Source of the DNA: Caprimulgus europaeus
Taxonomy: Eukaryota; Chordata; Aves; Caprimulgiformes; Caprimulgidae
DNA: 64,000 bases
Direction: 5' to 3'
Assembly (NCBI GenBank): GCA_907165065.1
Contig: OU015523.1
Location: 25,075,834-25,139,833, forward strand
Program-made: the position numbers and the translations under genes
Notes under the pieces: generated by a model
Seen by the model: only the letters and a program-made list of their open reading frames with translations
The model's database searches: none
What the model was told of the DNA's origin: nothing
Part shown: piece after piece, positions 26,030 to 36,611 of the stretch
How the letters are laid out: each line of letters starts with the position of its first letter
Position numbering within the stretch: the stretch's first letter is position 1

Positions 26030-26318
26030 TTGGCCAGCCGCTGCGATAGAACGCTGCTTCCGGCAGAGCTACAACGCGCAAACCACCGCGCTACACCCCC
26101 AACCGCCCGCGCTCCCTGGGGGCCGTTTAATGGCCCGCGGCTGCCGCTGGCAACGCCCCCCGGCGTCAGCCCCTCTCGCGAGAGCGGCCGCCCCTGCGAG
26201 GACTCTGGTTCGCCCGCGGGCTCCCTTCGCGCCGGGACGCGGCCCCACCTCCCCGCCCCCTTCCTTCCCCTACTCGCGGGTCCGGCCGGTTACTGGCGGG
26301 GCTCTCTGTCGTTAAGCC
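26030..26318 (-). promoter_or_regulatory. CpG island, CR1 5' UTR / internal promoter
   Basis: About 290 bp with roughly 40 CpG dinucleotides by hand count, including a gcggccgc site, between AT-rich flanks. It sits immediately upstream (minus strand) of the CR1 ORF1 remnant, where the element's internal RNA polymerase II promoter is expected. The rest of this CR1 has lost its reading frames, yet the CpGs here are largely kept. That could mean the segment stays unmethylated in the germ line, or that the insertion is young. Promoter activity is inferred, not seen. Confidence 0.65.
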
Positions 26319-27944
26319 GTTAAATACTGTTGAGGTTAGTGAGGAGCTGAAAGAGGAGGCAGAAGTTGGCTTCTTCTCTGATGCTCCCTGGAAGGCAGCC
26401 TTTAGCATGGAGGGACTGGGGCTGTGCGTGGTTGTGCAGGTCTGACTCTGATTCCTGCAGTTAGGAACGAGGAAGCATTATTTTTCCTTCTGAAGGAAAG
26501 AAGTTTTGAGAAAAGCCATAAAACGAGCAGGAATATAAACTTGTTGAATCTCAGGGAAGAAAGTTTTATCCAAATATAAGTAATGTTTTACTTAGAATTA
26601 AGCTTCTGGAATTATTACCTTCCTGATTAAGCTATGTGAAGACTTAGGGCCAATTAAATGGAATAGACTGTAAGAGAGAACTTTCCTGTTGCAGTGTTGT
26701 ATCTGGGGGCTGCCCTCAAATAGTTGCAAATGTTTTAAAAATTCGTGTTTATTTATCCATTCTTTCAATCTCAATGATCTTCGGTTGAAGGCAAACAGGT
26801 CAGGGATACATGGATGCACAATAATCAAAAGCTTCTAGGAACGCACAGTTTACCCCTTCTTCTGGGAAAGGCAGACAGCAACCCTTTATTTTTACCAAGA
26901 CAGATATAATTATCACAATTCTGTTTGTACAGTTTTTAGAGATTCTTTTGAAAATCATAATAGAAGGGAGAAGAAAAGATAGCTTTTCACCAAAAGTTAG
27001 GAAAGCTAGGAAAACCTGAAAAAACTCTTCCTGCATAAAAGGAATACACTGTTCAAGAGACTTCTGCAAGCTGGCCTCCCACTGCTTTGAGCTTAATTTG
27101 GTTGGAGAGAAACAGAAAAATAGTGGCCCTTGAAAACTCAAAATTGCACTGCAAAAATCTGATCTAATGTTAACATGGACCTTCATCTGCCATTGCCACA
27201 GTCAGATGTTTTAGAAGTGTTGATTTTCTTATACTGATGATAATATGTTATGAGAATGTTTGTTCAGTAAGTGCTGAGTGGCTTTTTTTTCAAAGTTAAG
27301 TACGTTATTTCATTTGTTTCAGAACATTTTTCTTTCAGAGAAACTATATGACACTAGACTGTTGTGAATATGACTGCCTGCCAAGTCTCCTTTGTCTCTT
27401 CAATATTTAATTACAAGTCCAAAGAATGACACAAATGTAGAAAACTGTGATCTGAAAAGCTGTGCTTACTGCAATCCATTTTTCTCAAAAGTAGAACAAC
27501 AAAGTCAGAGCAAGGTTTTTGGCCAAGTTGAATGAAAACATTTTTGTGTTTATATTAATTCACACTTTCTAAGACCTGAGCTGGTTACACTGGTTCTGCC
27601 TACCTTCCATGAATTTCTGATTTCTTGTCAAGAACATTAGTCTTGGAAATTAAGTCCCATAGGATTTATGACAGCCTGCATAGCCAGGTGACCCATGTGG
27701 CATGGCTACAGGTGTAACTCCACCACTGCAGCATCACCCCCCTGATCTCTCCTCTCCACCAAACTGCTGAGATCTGCTGCTTGAGCAACCTCACACTTAT
27801 TCTGTGCTCTTGACACAAGTGTGGTGCATGTTCACTGTATTGCTCCAGTGGATCTGCGTGAGTTCAGGCATGTCCCGGTCTTCCGTACAACAATCTAGGT
27901 ACAGTGTGGTATAACTCAGAGAATTGTTTTGAAAAGTAAGATCG
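26319..27944. other. Intergenic, no gene seen
   Basis: AT-rich sequence between two CR1 copies. It has a 128-codon minus-strand open frame at 26800-27186 with no recognisable domain, and nothing else I can support. Confidence 0.5.
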
Positions 27945-28253
27945 ACCTGAAGGGGGCCTACAAGAAAGATGGGGAGGGACCTTTTACAAAGCAGGACAAG
28001 GGGTAATGGCTTTAAACTGAAAGAGGATAGGTTTAGATTAGATATAAGGAAGAAATTCTTTACTGTGAGGGTGGTGAGACACTGGAGCAGGTTGCCCAGA
28101 GAAGCTGTGGATGCCCCCTCCCTGGAAGTGTTCAACGCCAGGTTGGATGAGGCTTTGAGCAACCTGGTCTAGTGGAAGGTGTCCCTGCTCATGGCAGGGG
28201 GATTGGAACTAGATTACCTTTAAGATCCCTTCCAATCCATATGATTCTATGAT
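27945..28253 (+). mobile_element. CR1 LINE, 5'-truncated 3' end
   Basis: A short open stretch (27969-28172) matches the C-terminal end of CR1 ORF2, with 'TRGNGFKLKEDRFRLDIRKK', 'HWSRLPREAVDAPSLEVF' and a stop after 'LSNLV'. It is followed by the CR1 3' UTR ('aaggtgtccctgctcatgg', 'cttccaatcc') and the end repeat 'atgattctatga' at about 28242-28253. This is the usual 5'-truncated insertion. The near-intact frame suggests it is younger than the copies at 54145 and 57221. Confidence 0.92.
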
Positions 28254-31200
28254 ACACAAACAGATTTGAGAACAAACCATCCACATGAATTGCTCTCTTA
28301 TATTTAGAAGCTCATCATCAGGTGATGCAGCAGTCTGGTCCCTTAACTGATCGCCTTCCTTGAGGTAAGATAAATTTTTAGCATCTGTCAGATTCCTCAT
28401 ATTCTTCCCTGCTTTGGTTCTCTGGACCATCAAGGAATGAGTTCCTGCAGGTTCAAAGGGAGACTGAACCTCAATCTAGGGGCCTTTTTCTCCCCTTCCT
28501 GCCTGTTTCCTCAGACTCTTTGTGTGATTTAAGGCAACAGTAATGTGGCAAACGATTTTACAGTGCTCATACAGTTACAGAGCAATTACCAGCTCATTAG
28601 GGTGTATGTCCCACAAAATACACTTTTATTATTATTATTTGCCCTGCCATAATTCACACAGAGTGCTTTGGTTCTGAAGGAAAATAAGGGACAATAAGAA
28701 AATTAAAACAATGACATAGTACTAAGGAAAGGAGGAAACTATTTGCCCCAGTAGGACTCTTAAGGTCAAGCAAAACAAGGATATCTCTAGTTGCCCTCCA
28801 AGTGATTCGCCCAAAAGGCCCACCGAGCTGTACCACCACCTATGTTAAACCACCTCTGTTTGTCCTTTTTATAGTCCTGAATGGTAATTTATTCCTGAAC
28901 TGGCTGAAGTATTAAGTCCCTGGTGTTGCCACTATTATGCTTAGACAGAACATACTGCAAATGTAGAAGTGCAACTACTTTTGTGTGCAGTTACATGTGC
29001 CAGAAGAGAGAAAGACATTTTGAGGGGGCACAGGACCATACTGATCTCAAATGAAGCAGAGGATCACTCACAGCAACAGGGACTTACCCAGCCCAGGGAA
29101 CTGACCCATGAATCAGCCTTGCTGCTGATGGGTTACCTTAGGCTATGAGCTCCACTCAGTTTTTCACTGGGGGGTGTCCTGGTTATTTCTTCCAACACCG
29201 ATACTCAAGTCTCATTTTACTCCCTACATGGGCAGCCTAAACAAGCCTTTTTGGACCCAGACCCTCACCTCTCCTGGGGAGACATGTCCATCTTGGAGGG
29301 AATTGAGGCTTTGAGGGGGGTTCAAGGTAGCTTGCAGAGTGTCATTGAGTTTTCACTGGGGAATGTTATTTCTTCTGCAAAACTCCATAATCCATAAGGC
29401 AGGGCTGGGGAATTTACAGGGTTTTTTTGTCAAAAGCAGTTTTTTTTAATTTTCAGAATAATTCTGTTTTCATCTGTATCCACAGACTGATTTCTACAGA
29501 GAGCTATCCACTGTTGTGGTTAAAAACATGGTCTTTTCTGCTTTGCAAAGACCTCTGTCCTTCATGAATACACACACACACACAGATACATACAAGTCTC
29601 CAAAGCCTCGTTTCCCCGTTTGTTACAGGTAGTACAAATGATATGAGTAGCAGTCTCCTAAAAGCTTTTGGCTAACAGTCAGGGGCACACCACTCCATTG
29701 GTCTCTTCGAGTTCTTTAATGGCCTCACCGGGACTATACTTGGACCACTTGCCAGCTTTAAGTGGTTCTGTTTTGCAATGTCCCTGTGTTCCAAAGAAAT
29801 GCCATCCCTACCTTACAGACAGGGAACTGAAGCATAGCAAAGATTAGATATTGAAAATCCCAGCTGCAGCACAGTTATGAGCAAAACCAAAATACATCCC
29901 AGGTGAGTGTCCTATTCATTCAACTGCCCTATTAACAGTTACATATTTGGAGAGGAAAAGGAGAGGAAAATAATGAGGGAAGGAAATATTAAGAGAAAGA
30001 TAGGAATCATGGGAAAGAAAAAAACATAAACTGATTTTGCTGCATAATCAGGCAATTGTTCTCCATTTTGAGTGCTTGAGAGTGTCCCCTGTCACAGAGC
30101 TAAAATGGCATTTGGGGCAAGTTTTCATATTTCATTTACTGCTGCAGATGTGGGATATATGGGAATGAGAAGGGCCACTGGATGAGGGAGCGATATTTGC
30201 TTTGACCCAGGATGGCAGGGGAAAGCAGAAAAGAGAAAATCAGGACAGCAAGAAGAAAACCTCTGGTCAGTGGTTTGAGAATGCTGATGACTGGCCAGCT
30301 GCTTCTAAACACTGTAAAGGTGCTCACTCAAACTGAGGCACTTGGAGTTGGATTTTTGTTCTGAGGAAATGGCTCAGAGCTTTAGGCACTCAAGCTTCAG
30401 AAACTCAGGCCAAACTCAGTTTGCACATAAAAAAAGAACAGAAAAATAAGAAAAGGAAAACCAGCCATTCTGCAAAGTGAGCTAAAGCCACTGTCCCTTG
30501 GATATCTCATAAACAGGGTTATCAACAGATACTCACTTTTGGGAAGATGTTTGAAAGTCAAACAGAAGCTGTATTGAAATACTTATATAAACTATACTTT
30601 TCTAGACTATTTCTGCTCTCATTTTAATCAAGTTTTCTTTTGCAATAAAAACAAAGATCTAGCCATTTAACTACCATCTCCCAAGACAACACTATTATTA
30701 TAAAAGAAAAGCAGATTTAGAGAGTTAATAATAAAGTATAGATTATGTTTTCTTGAGCAAAAAAAGAATCACTTCATAATATATTGCTTGCAATAAAGAG
30801 TAAGCCTCAGATTTTGTGCAGCAGTATTAATTACTAAGGCGAGAGAATGAAAGAAATCATGTCAGATTAAGATTCTTCTGAATCACAGCAGAGAAGATAG
30901 AGTGCATCTTCTGAATAAACAGATTATGTTACAGGGAGTAAAATTAGCAAGCAATCTTCAGCGATGCCTTCCTCTAGCAGTTCTCCATATGACTTCTTGT
31001 GGGCAGGCCCAGGGGAGAACAACTGATGGCAGAATGATTATTCCAGCTTCCCCTCTTATTATTCTGCAGCCTTTCTCAGAGCGAGGGGATATTAACTATT
31101 CCACCTCTTCTCTGTGCTGTGGAGAAATTAGGCTTCGCATCAGCATGTAATGTGCATATAACAAATAATTGCTTATCACAAAAGTTATTTGATCTGAAAG

Positions 31201-32924
31201 TATGAAAAATAGCATGTAGAAGAGAAAGGACTTTGTGTAATACTGCTGGAGGAATGATACATTGCAAATAATTGATGTAAAATAAGATTGCTATCAAGAA
31301 AGTAATGTAATAACCCCAGGTTTTCATACATGAAAGACATAGGTGCACACTTTACATGTTGCAGTGAGAGTATTTCCACCGATTTTGATGGACTCAGCCA
31401 TCTTCCCCTGCAGATCAGGATACTGCTGTGGCAGTGCAGCTCTCCCATGGCAGCACAAGCCAGTGTTACCAGGGCTTGGCCACTCTCCTGCTCCTTGGCT
31501 AACAGTACTTTTTAGGAGCTCTTTCTTTAGTTAATGTATACACAGTTCATCCCTCATGGAAACAAGGTTTGTGAAGGCCCTGGGCTCTGGAAGAATTTGT
31601 TGCAGGCTACCTCTGAAGAAAGCTATGTTTCCTTCTGAGGTGATAAGAAAACTAATAATGTCCACAGACAGGGAACTGAAGTACAGCTAGAGCCTACCAG
31701 TCTGCATGGGTCTTCCAAAGCCCCTCCTGATGTCACCAGTAACCCAGTAGTACCCCAGCTTCATGCTTTTGAGTGCCTCAGCCTTGACTTATAATACTCT
31801 TCTCCAGCCTGCTGAGGAGAGCAAGGGATAGATCAGAAATCCTCAGAGGCGTCCATGTTGCAGAGACAAATCCGACATAGGCTGGGACCCCTGCAGGACT
31901 GCTGGCATCAAGGCAATGGTCCAGCCCTGCGGTGGTGGGAGGTGGGATTGATGAAGGACCCCTCTGCAGGCTGCTCCTGGAGGATGGGTTGCTGCATGGG
32001 GAGCAGGGGCATGGGCAGGAGCACAAGCAGTCAGGCAGCCCCACTGGTAATGCCAGCTTGGTGGCAGGGAGCAGAAACATTTACTCCAGAGCTGTAAGTG
32101 TGAGGGTTGAGGAGATGTGTACCACACCACCAGCCTACCTTGGATGTCAAAAACTCTTGCCCATGTGTTCTGACTCAAGGAAACCTGTCATTAGCAGTTT
32201 ACTTGTAAGAATCTCTCCTATCCTAGAAACCCTGTGGGGAATCTATATTTAAAAGAAAAAAAAGAAGATTCTGAAATACTAACTTTCTCTTCAAAATGCA
32301 GAGAGGTTACACCACCTCATGCCTGTATGGTGTTCACAGATATGTCTCTCCTTTTTGTCAGTTGAAAAGCTTTGCAGAGCTCTCCAGAGATCCTGAACTG
32401 CACCATAGTTATTCCATGACAAGAACAGGGTCAACCATGAGGGAAGCTCTTAATCCTCTAAACTTTAGAGGTGCTTTTTTAAAGTCATGGAGTTAACTGT
32501 CCCTTCTAGAAAGAGGAATAAAATATATGTCCTGGGTTTTTATTCAGAGCTGGTGGGTGGACTATGCTTTACACTGTCTGCCCTCTGTCACGCAAAAGGC
32601 ACTCCTTCCTTGCCCTCATGATGGGAAAGGCTTGCTTATGCCCATTTATGAGACAGGGTTTCTATTAAGCTATTTACTCCAGGTGTTTCTCCAAAGTTTC
32701 ATACAACAGAGAAACAGCAGCTGCCTAGAGATAATGACATAACATCTTGCCCTTTGGAAAATATCACCTAATAAGAATTTACTCACTCCTTGAAAAACAG
32801 GTAAGAGAACATTTTTCTCTTAAAAAAAAACCCCAAACCATTAATGCTTAAATCCTTGCCAAGGAAGAGACTGGCTCATATTGTGCTTGTAGGGGTGTCC
32901 TACCTTGTATTTGGGACCATCATA
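28254..32924. other. Intergenic, no gene seen
   Basis: No supported gene. It contains a short (ATT)n run (about 28627-28640), an (AC)n run (29570-29584), and an imperfect direct repeat around 'cactgggg..ttatttcttc' at about 29150-29200 and 29345-29380. A somewhat GC-richer patch at about 31780-32250 has overlapping chance frames on both strands. Confidence 0.5.
29570..29584. repeat. (AC)n microsatellite
   Basis: Seven and a half uninterrupted AC units. Confidence 0.9.
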
Positions 32925-33512
32925 AAAGGCCACCAGATTGGCCAGGCATGATTTGCCCTTGGTGAAGCCATGTTGGTTGTCACCAATCACCTCCTCATTC
33001 TCCATGTGCCTTAGCATAGTTTCTAGGAGTATCTGCTCCATGATCTTGCCTGGCACTGAGGTGAGACTGACTGGCCTGTAGTTCCCCAGGTCTTCCTTGT
33101 TACCCTTTTTAAAAATGGGGGTTATGTTCCCCTTTTTCCAGTCTCCAGGAACTTCACCAGACTGCCAGGGTTTCTGAGATATGGTGGATAGTGGCTTCAC
33201 AACTTCATCTGCCAGTTCCCTCAGGACCTGTGGATGCATCCCATCAGGTCCCATGGACTTGTGCACCTTCAGGTTCCTTAGGTGGTCGTGAACCTGATCT
33301 TCTCCTACAGTGGGAAGCTTTTCATTCTCCCAGACCCTTCCTTTGCTTTCTAGGACTTGGGCAGTGTGGCACGAGCCCTTGCCGGTGAAGACTGAGGCAA
33401 AAAAGTAATTGAGCACCTCATCCTTCTCAATGTCCCAGGTGAACAGATCTCCCATTGCCTTCCAGAGAGGGCCCACATTTTCCCTAGTTTTTCTTTTTTC
33501 TCTTTTGTATAA
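32925..33512 (-). mobile_element. CR1 LINE fragment (linker and first part of RT)
   Basis: The minus-strand open frame spanning this block encodes the CR1 ORF2 linker ('[17 protein letters not shown]', '[12 protein letters not shown]') and the start of the reverse transcriptase ('[18 protein letters not shown]', '[20 protein letters not shown]', '[18 protein letters not shown]'). CR1 homology stops at about 32925, well before the catalytic FADD box. The 3' half of the element is therefore missing. That is unusual for an element normally truncated at its 5' end. Confidence 0.88.
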
Positions 33513-35606
33513 CATCTGCCTGCTCCCTCAGCGCTCAAGGGTGCATTGCATTGCGGCCCATAGATTTATGAGTGTTGAGTTTGGCTAAATGGTCCCTAAC
33601 TTGGTCCTCCTCAACCAAGGGAAAGTCTTTCTCTCTCCAGATTTCCTCTCTTACCTCCAGGGCCTGGGATTACTGAGGGCCAGAAGTAAACACTGAAGCA
33701 AAGAAGACATTCAGCAACTCTATCTTCTCTGCATCCTTCATCACCAGGGTACCCACCTCATTCATCAGCAGCCCCACATTTTTCCTAGTCTTCCTTTTGC
33801 TGCTGAGGTACTTGAAGAAGCCCTTCTTATTGTCCTTGACATCCCTTGCTAGATTTAATTCCAAGCAGGCCTTGGGCTTCCTTGTTGCATCCCTGCATAC
33901 TCTTGAACATGTCCCTATGTTCCTCCCAAGTGGTCAGTCCCTTTTTCCACATTTTGTAAACTTCCACCTTCTGACTGACTCTTTCTAGAAGTTCCTTGCT
34001 CATCCATGCAGGCCTCCTGCCTCCTTTAATAGATTCCTTACTCTTAGGGATGAAGCAATCTTGAAGAAGTGTTGCTTGAATATTAACCAGCTCTCTTGGG
34101 CCCCCTTACCCTCCAGAGCCTTAGCCCATGGGATTTCTCCAAGCAGGTCTTTGAAGATGCTGAAGTTAGCCCTCCTGAAGTCCAGGGCTGTAATCCTTAC
34201 TTATTGCTTTGTTTCCACCATGCAAGATCCTCAACTCCACCATCTCGTGGTCACTGCAGCCCCCTAACCTTCACATCCCCAACCAGACCTTCATTGTTAG
34301 TATCAATTCCAGCAGCACTCCTCTCCTTGTGGCTGTGTTAAGAAGTTACAACCAATGATCTGGAGGAATCTCCTGGACTGTGTGGGCCTAGCTGTGATGC
34401 TTTTGCAGCAAATGTCAGGGTAGTTGAAGTCCCCCATGAGAATTAGGGTCTGTGAGCACGAGGCTACTTTCAGCTGCCAGTAGAATGCCTCATCCACTTC
34501 CTCATCCTGATCAGGTGGCCTGTAGTAAACCCCCACAACAGTGTCACCCATATTTGCCTGCCCCTTGATTCTTACCCATATGCTCTCAACTTGTTCTTCA
34601 TCCTCCCCCAGGCAGAGCTCGATACATTCCAGGTGCTCTCTCACATAAAGAAGAACTTTCTCACCCCACCTCGATGGCCTGTCTTTCCTAGAGCACACAG
34701 CCATTCATGACTGCTTTCCAGTCACGTGAGCTGCCCCACCATGTCTCTGTAATCACAAGGAGACCATGGCCCTGTGACTGCACACAGGTCTCTAGTTCTT
34801 CCTGTTTATTTCCCAAGCTGCGTGCGTTGGTGGACAGGCATTTCAGCGAGGCAGCTGAGCATGGAGGGTTCAGGCTTATTCCCCAGTCGGATGTGACGGT
34901 GTGACTTGTCATTTTGGACGCCACCCCCCAAGCCCTTCAGTTTGAAGCCTGCCTCAGCAGGCTGGCCAGCCTGCTACCAAAGATAGCCTTACCTCCTCCA
35001 GACAGGTGAACTCCATCACTCCCTCACAGGTTATAATCTGAGAACCTTGCATTATCATAAAAGCCAAAACCCTGACAACGACACCAGCGGCGTAGCCAGG
35101 AGTTCACATGTGATGGACATTTGGTTCTGTCTGACCCCTTTCCTCTAACGGGCAAAATGGAAGAGAAGATGACTTGGGCACCAGTATTTTTCACTTGTGC
35201 CCCCAGGGCTTTATTCTACCCAGCTTATGGCTTGTGGTGTCATTCATCCCCACATGGAAGAGTAATAGGGAAGAGCAGTCTGTTTTCCTGACATGTTAGG
35301 GCTATGTCACAAACCTTAGCTCCTGGAAGGCAGCACAGCCCCCGTGATTCTCTGTCTGGTGAGCAGATGGGCGCCTCTGTGCCCTGTAGCAGAGTCACCC
35401 ACTACGCGCACTCGCTGTTTCTTTCTACGCTGTCCCCTGTGTGTTGCTGTTACATTGTCACTCAGCAGGCCTCCCTTGTGGGAATCTGTGGCTGTTAAGG
35501 CTTCATATCTGTTTGCAGTTGTGATGCTGGAGGGTGGAGACAAGTGGATTTCTGCTTTTGTAGGTCACCAGGGTCCAGGGTGCCTCATTCTCAGTGGTTC
35601 CACCTG
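33513..35606 (-). mobile_element. CR1 LINE fragment (end of ORF1 to start of RT)
   Basis: On the minus strand it runs from an ORF1 tail with the esterase block 'RVRVVGDSATGHRG' (35316-35543), through the ORF2 endonuclease ('LSTNARSLGNKQEELETC' at about 34800; 'LILMGDFNYPDICC' in 34303-34704), to the linker ('[20 protein letters not shown]', 33670-33864) and the first residues of the RT. It ends where the 32925-33512 fragment begins. The linker region occurs once in each fragment. The coding frames are broken several times. The 5' end at about 35606 is a truncation in ORF1 next to a T-rich tract. Confidence 0.88.
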
Positions 35607-36583
35607 AAAGTTGTTTTTTTTGGGTTGTTTTTTTTTTTTTTTTTTTGTATTTTCATGTGCTTGCTTTGATGCAACACAATGAAGGACTGGATCTGTGGAC
35701 GATCTAGTCATCTTGTGTTGGGATTTCACCTGTCAGTGCATTCACTGTCCTCTCTCAAAAAAAGAGAAATAGAGCTGCTGCTCACCCTACTGAGAGGAGG
35801 AATTACACGCCGATCAGAAGAGCTGGGGCCCTGGGACTTTTACTCGTGTACTCATACTTTTGCTCAACAGGCAGCTTTCAGAGAAGGAGAGGGCAATGAT
35901 GTGTGAAAATCAACTCTGGACATAAAGAGATAATTTGCCAAACCACCTGCTGACTTCAACCCCATTAAACTCACACTTCCAGCAATGCTTTGTGAAGAAG
36001 CTGGCATGTCACAGCCGAATATGAGGTGCCAGCCTCCAGGGATGAAGGCAGTCTAAGGAAAGGGGCTGGAGGGGGCATCAGCCCACCCCACTGCTGTTAG
36101 GTGACTGTGCTGACCAGCTTCATCATCTCCCCTGCTCTAGAGTCCCCACAGCACAGGGTCCCCATCAAACGCAGATGCCGATGGGACTGTCACGGAGTGA
36201 GGTACTCTGGTGCTGCGCCTTGTTGCAATAGGGCAGCTATCAGGATACATTCTGTATCAGGCATAAAAATGTAACTTACAGCTTCAGGTTTAAATGGGAA
36301 GGGAGCTCTTCCTTTCTTCAGAACAATTGAGATTTTTAAATGACTGTATCTTCCCTATGTGAAGATGGGTATTTGCTTACTTTTTTGAAGCTGTGAGGTA
36401 GCTAATTATCTGAGTGAAAAATTGTGTGAGGGGAGCGACTCCTGTTGTTTGCACATTGTGGTTGAGGAAAGTTGCTGTCAGTATTAAACCAAACAACCCT
36501 GACTTTTATTTCCACTTGATTTTACAGTAAGATAAATAAGGTTATTAGCTTAGCCTGTGGTAAAACATCTTTTTTTTTCTTCC
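35607..36583. other. Intergenic, T-rich tract then unassigned sequence
   Basis: It starts with interrupted T-runs at about 35613-35648. The rest shows no gene or repeat I recognise. Confidence 0.5.
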
Positions 36584-36611
36584 TTTTTTTTTTTTTTCAG
36601 CAACCTTTATT
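36584..36611 (-). other. Possible retrocopy 3' end (AATAAA plus A-tract)
   Basis: On the minus strand an AATAAA hexamer (36606-36611) is followed after eight bases by an uninterrupted A14 (36597-36584), then by a second A-run. This is how the 3' end of a retroposed, polyadenylated transcript would look. The sequence on its 5' side (36612 to about 37300, minus strand) encodes nothing I recognise. A chance A-tract, or a plus-strand polypyrimidine-CAG splice acceptor, are alternatives. Confidence 0.35.

Larger units (their letters stand above)
21950..26318 (-). mobile_element. CR1 LINE, nearly full length
   Basis: This non-LTR retrotransposon is about 4.4 kb, close to the full length of avian CR1 (about 4.5 kb, from memory). 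Read on the minus strand it runs from a GC-rich 5' UTR (26318-26030) through ORF1 remains (26028-25195) and ORF2 remains (about 25002-22031) to the 3' end at 21950. There the plus strand shows the short CR1 tail repeat 'tcacagaatcacagaatgg'. There is no poly(A) tail, as is usual for CR1. Coding parts are split into several frames, so it is inactive. No clear target-site duplication was found. Full-length copies are rare, because most CR1 insertions are cut at the 5' end. Confidence 0.92.
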
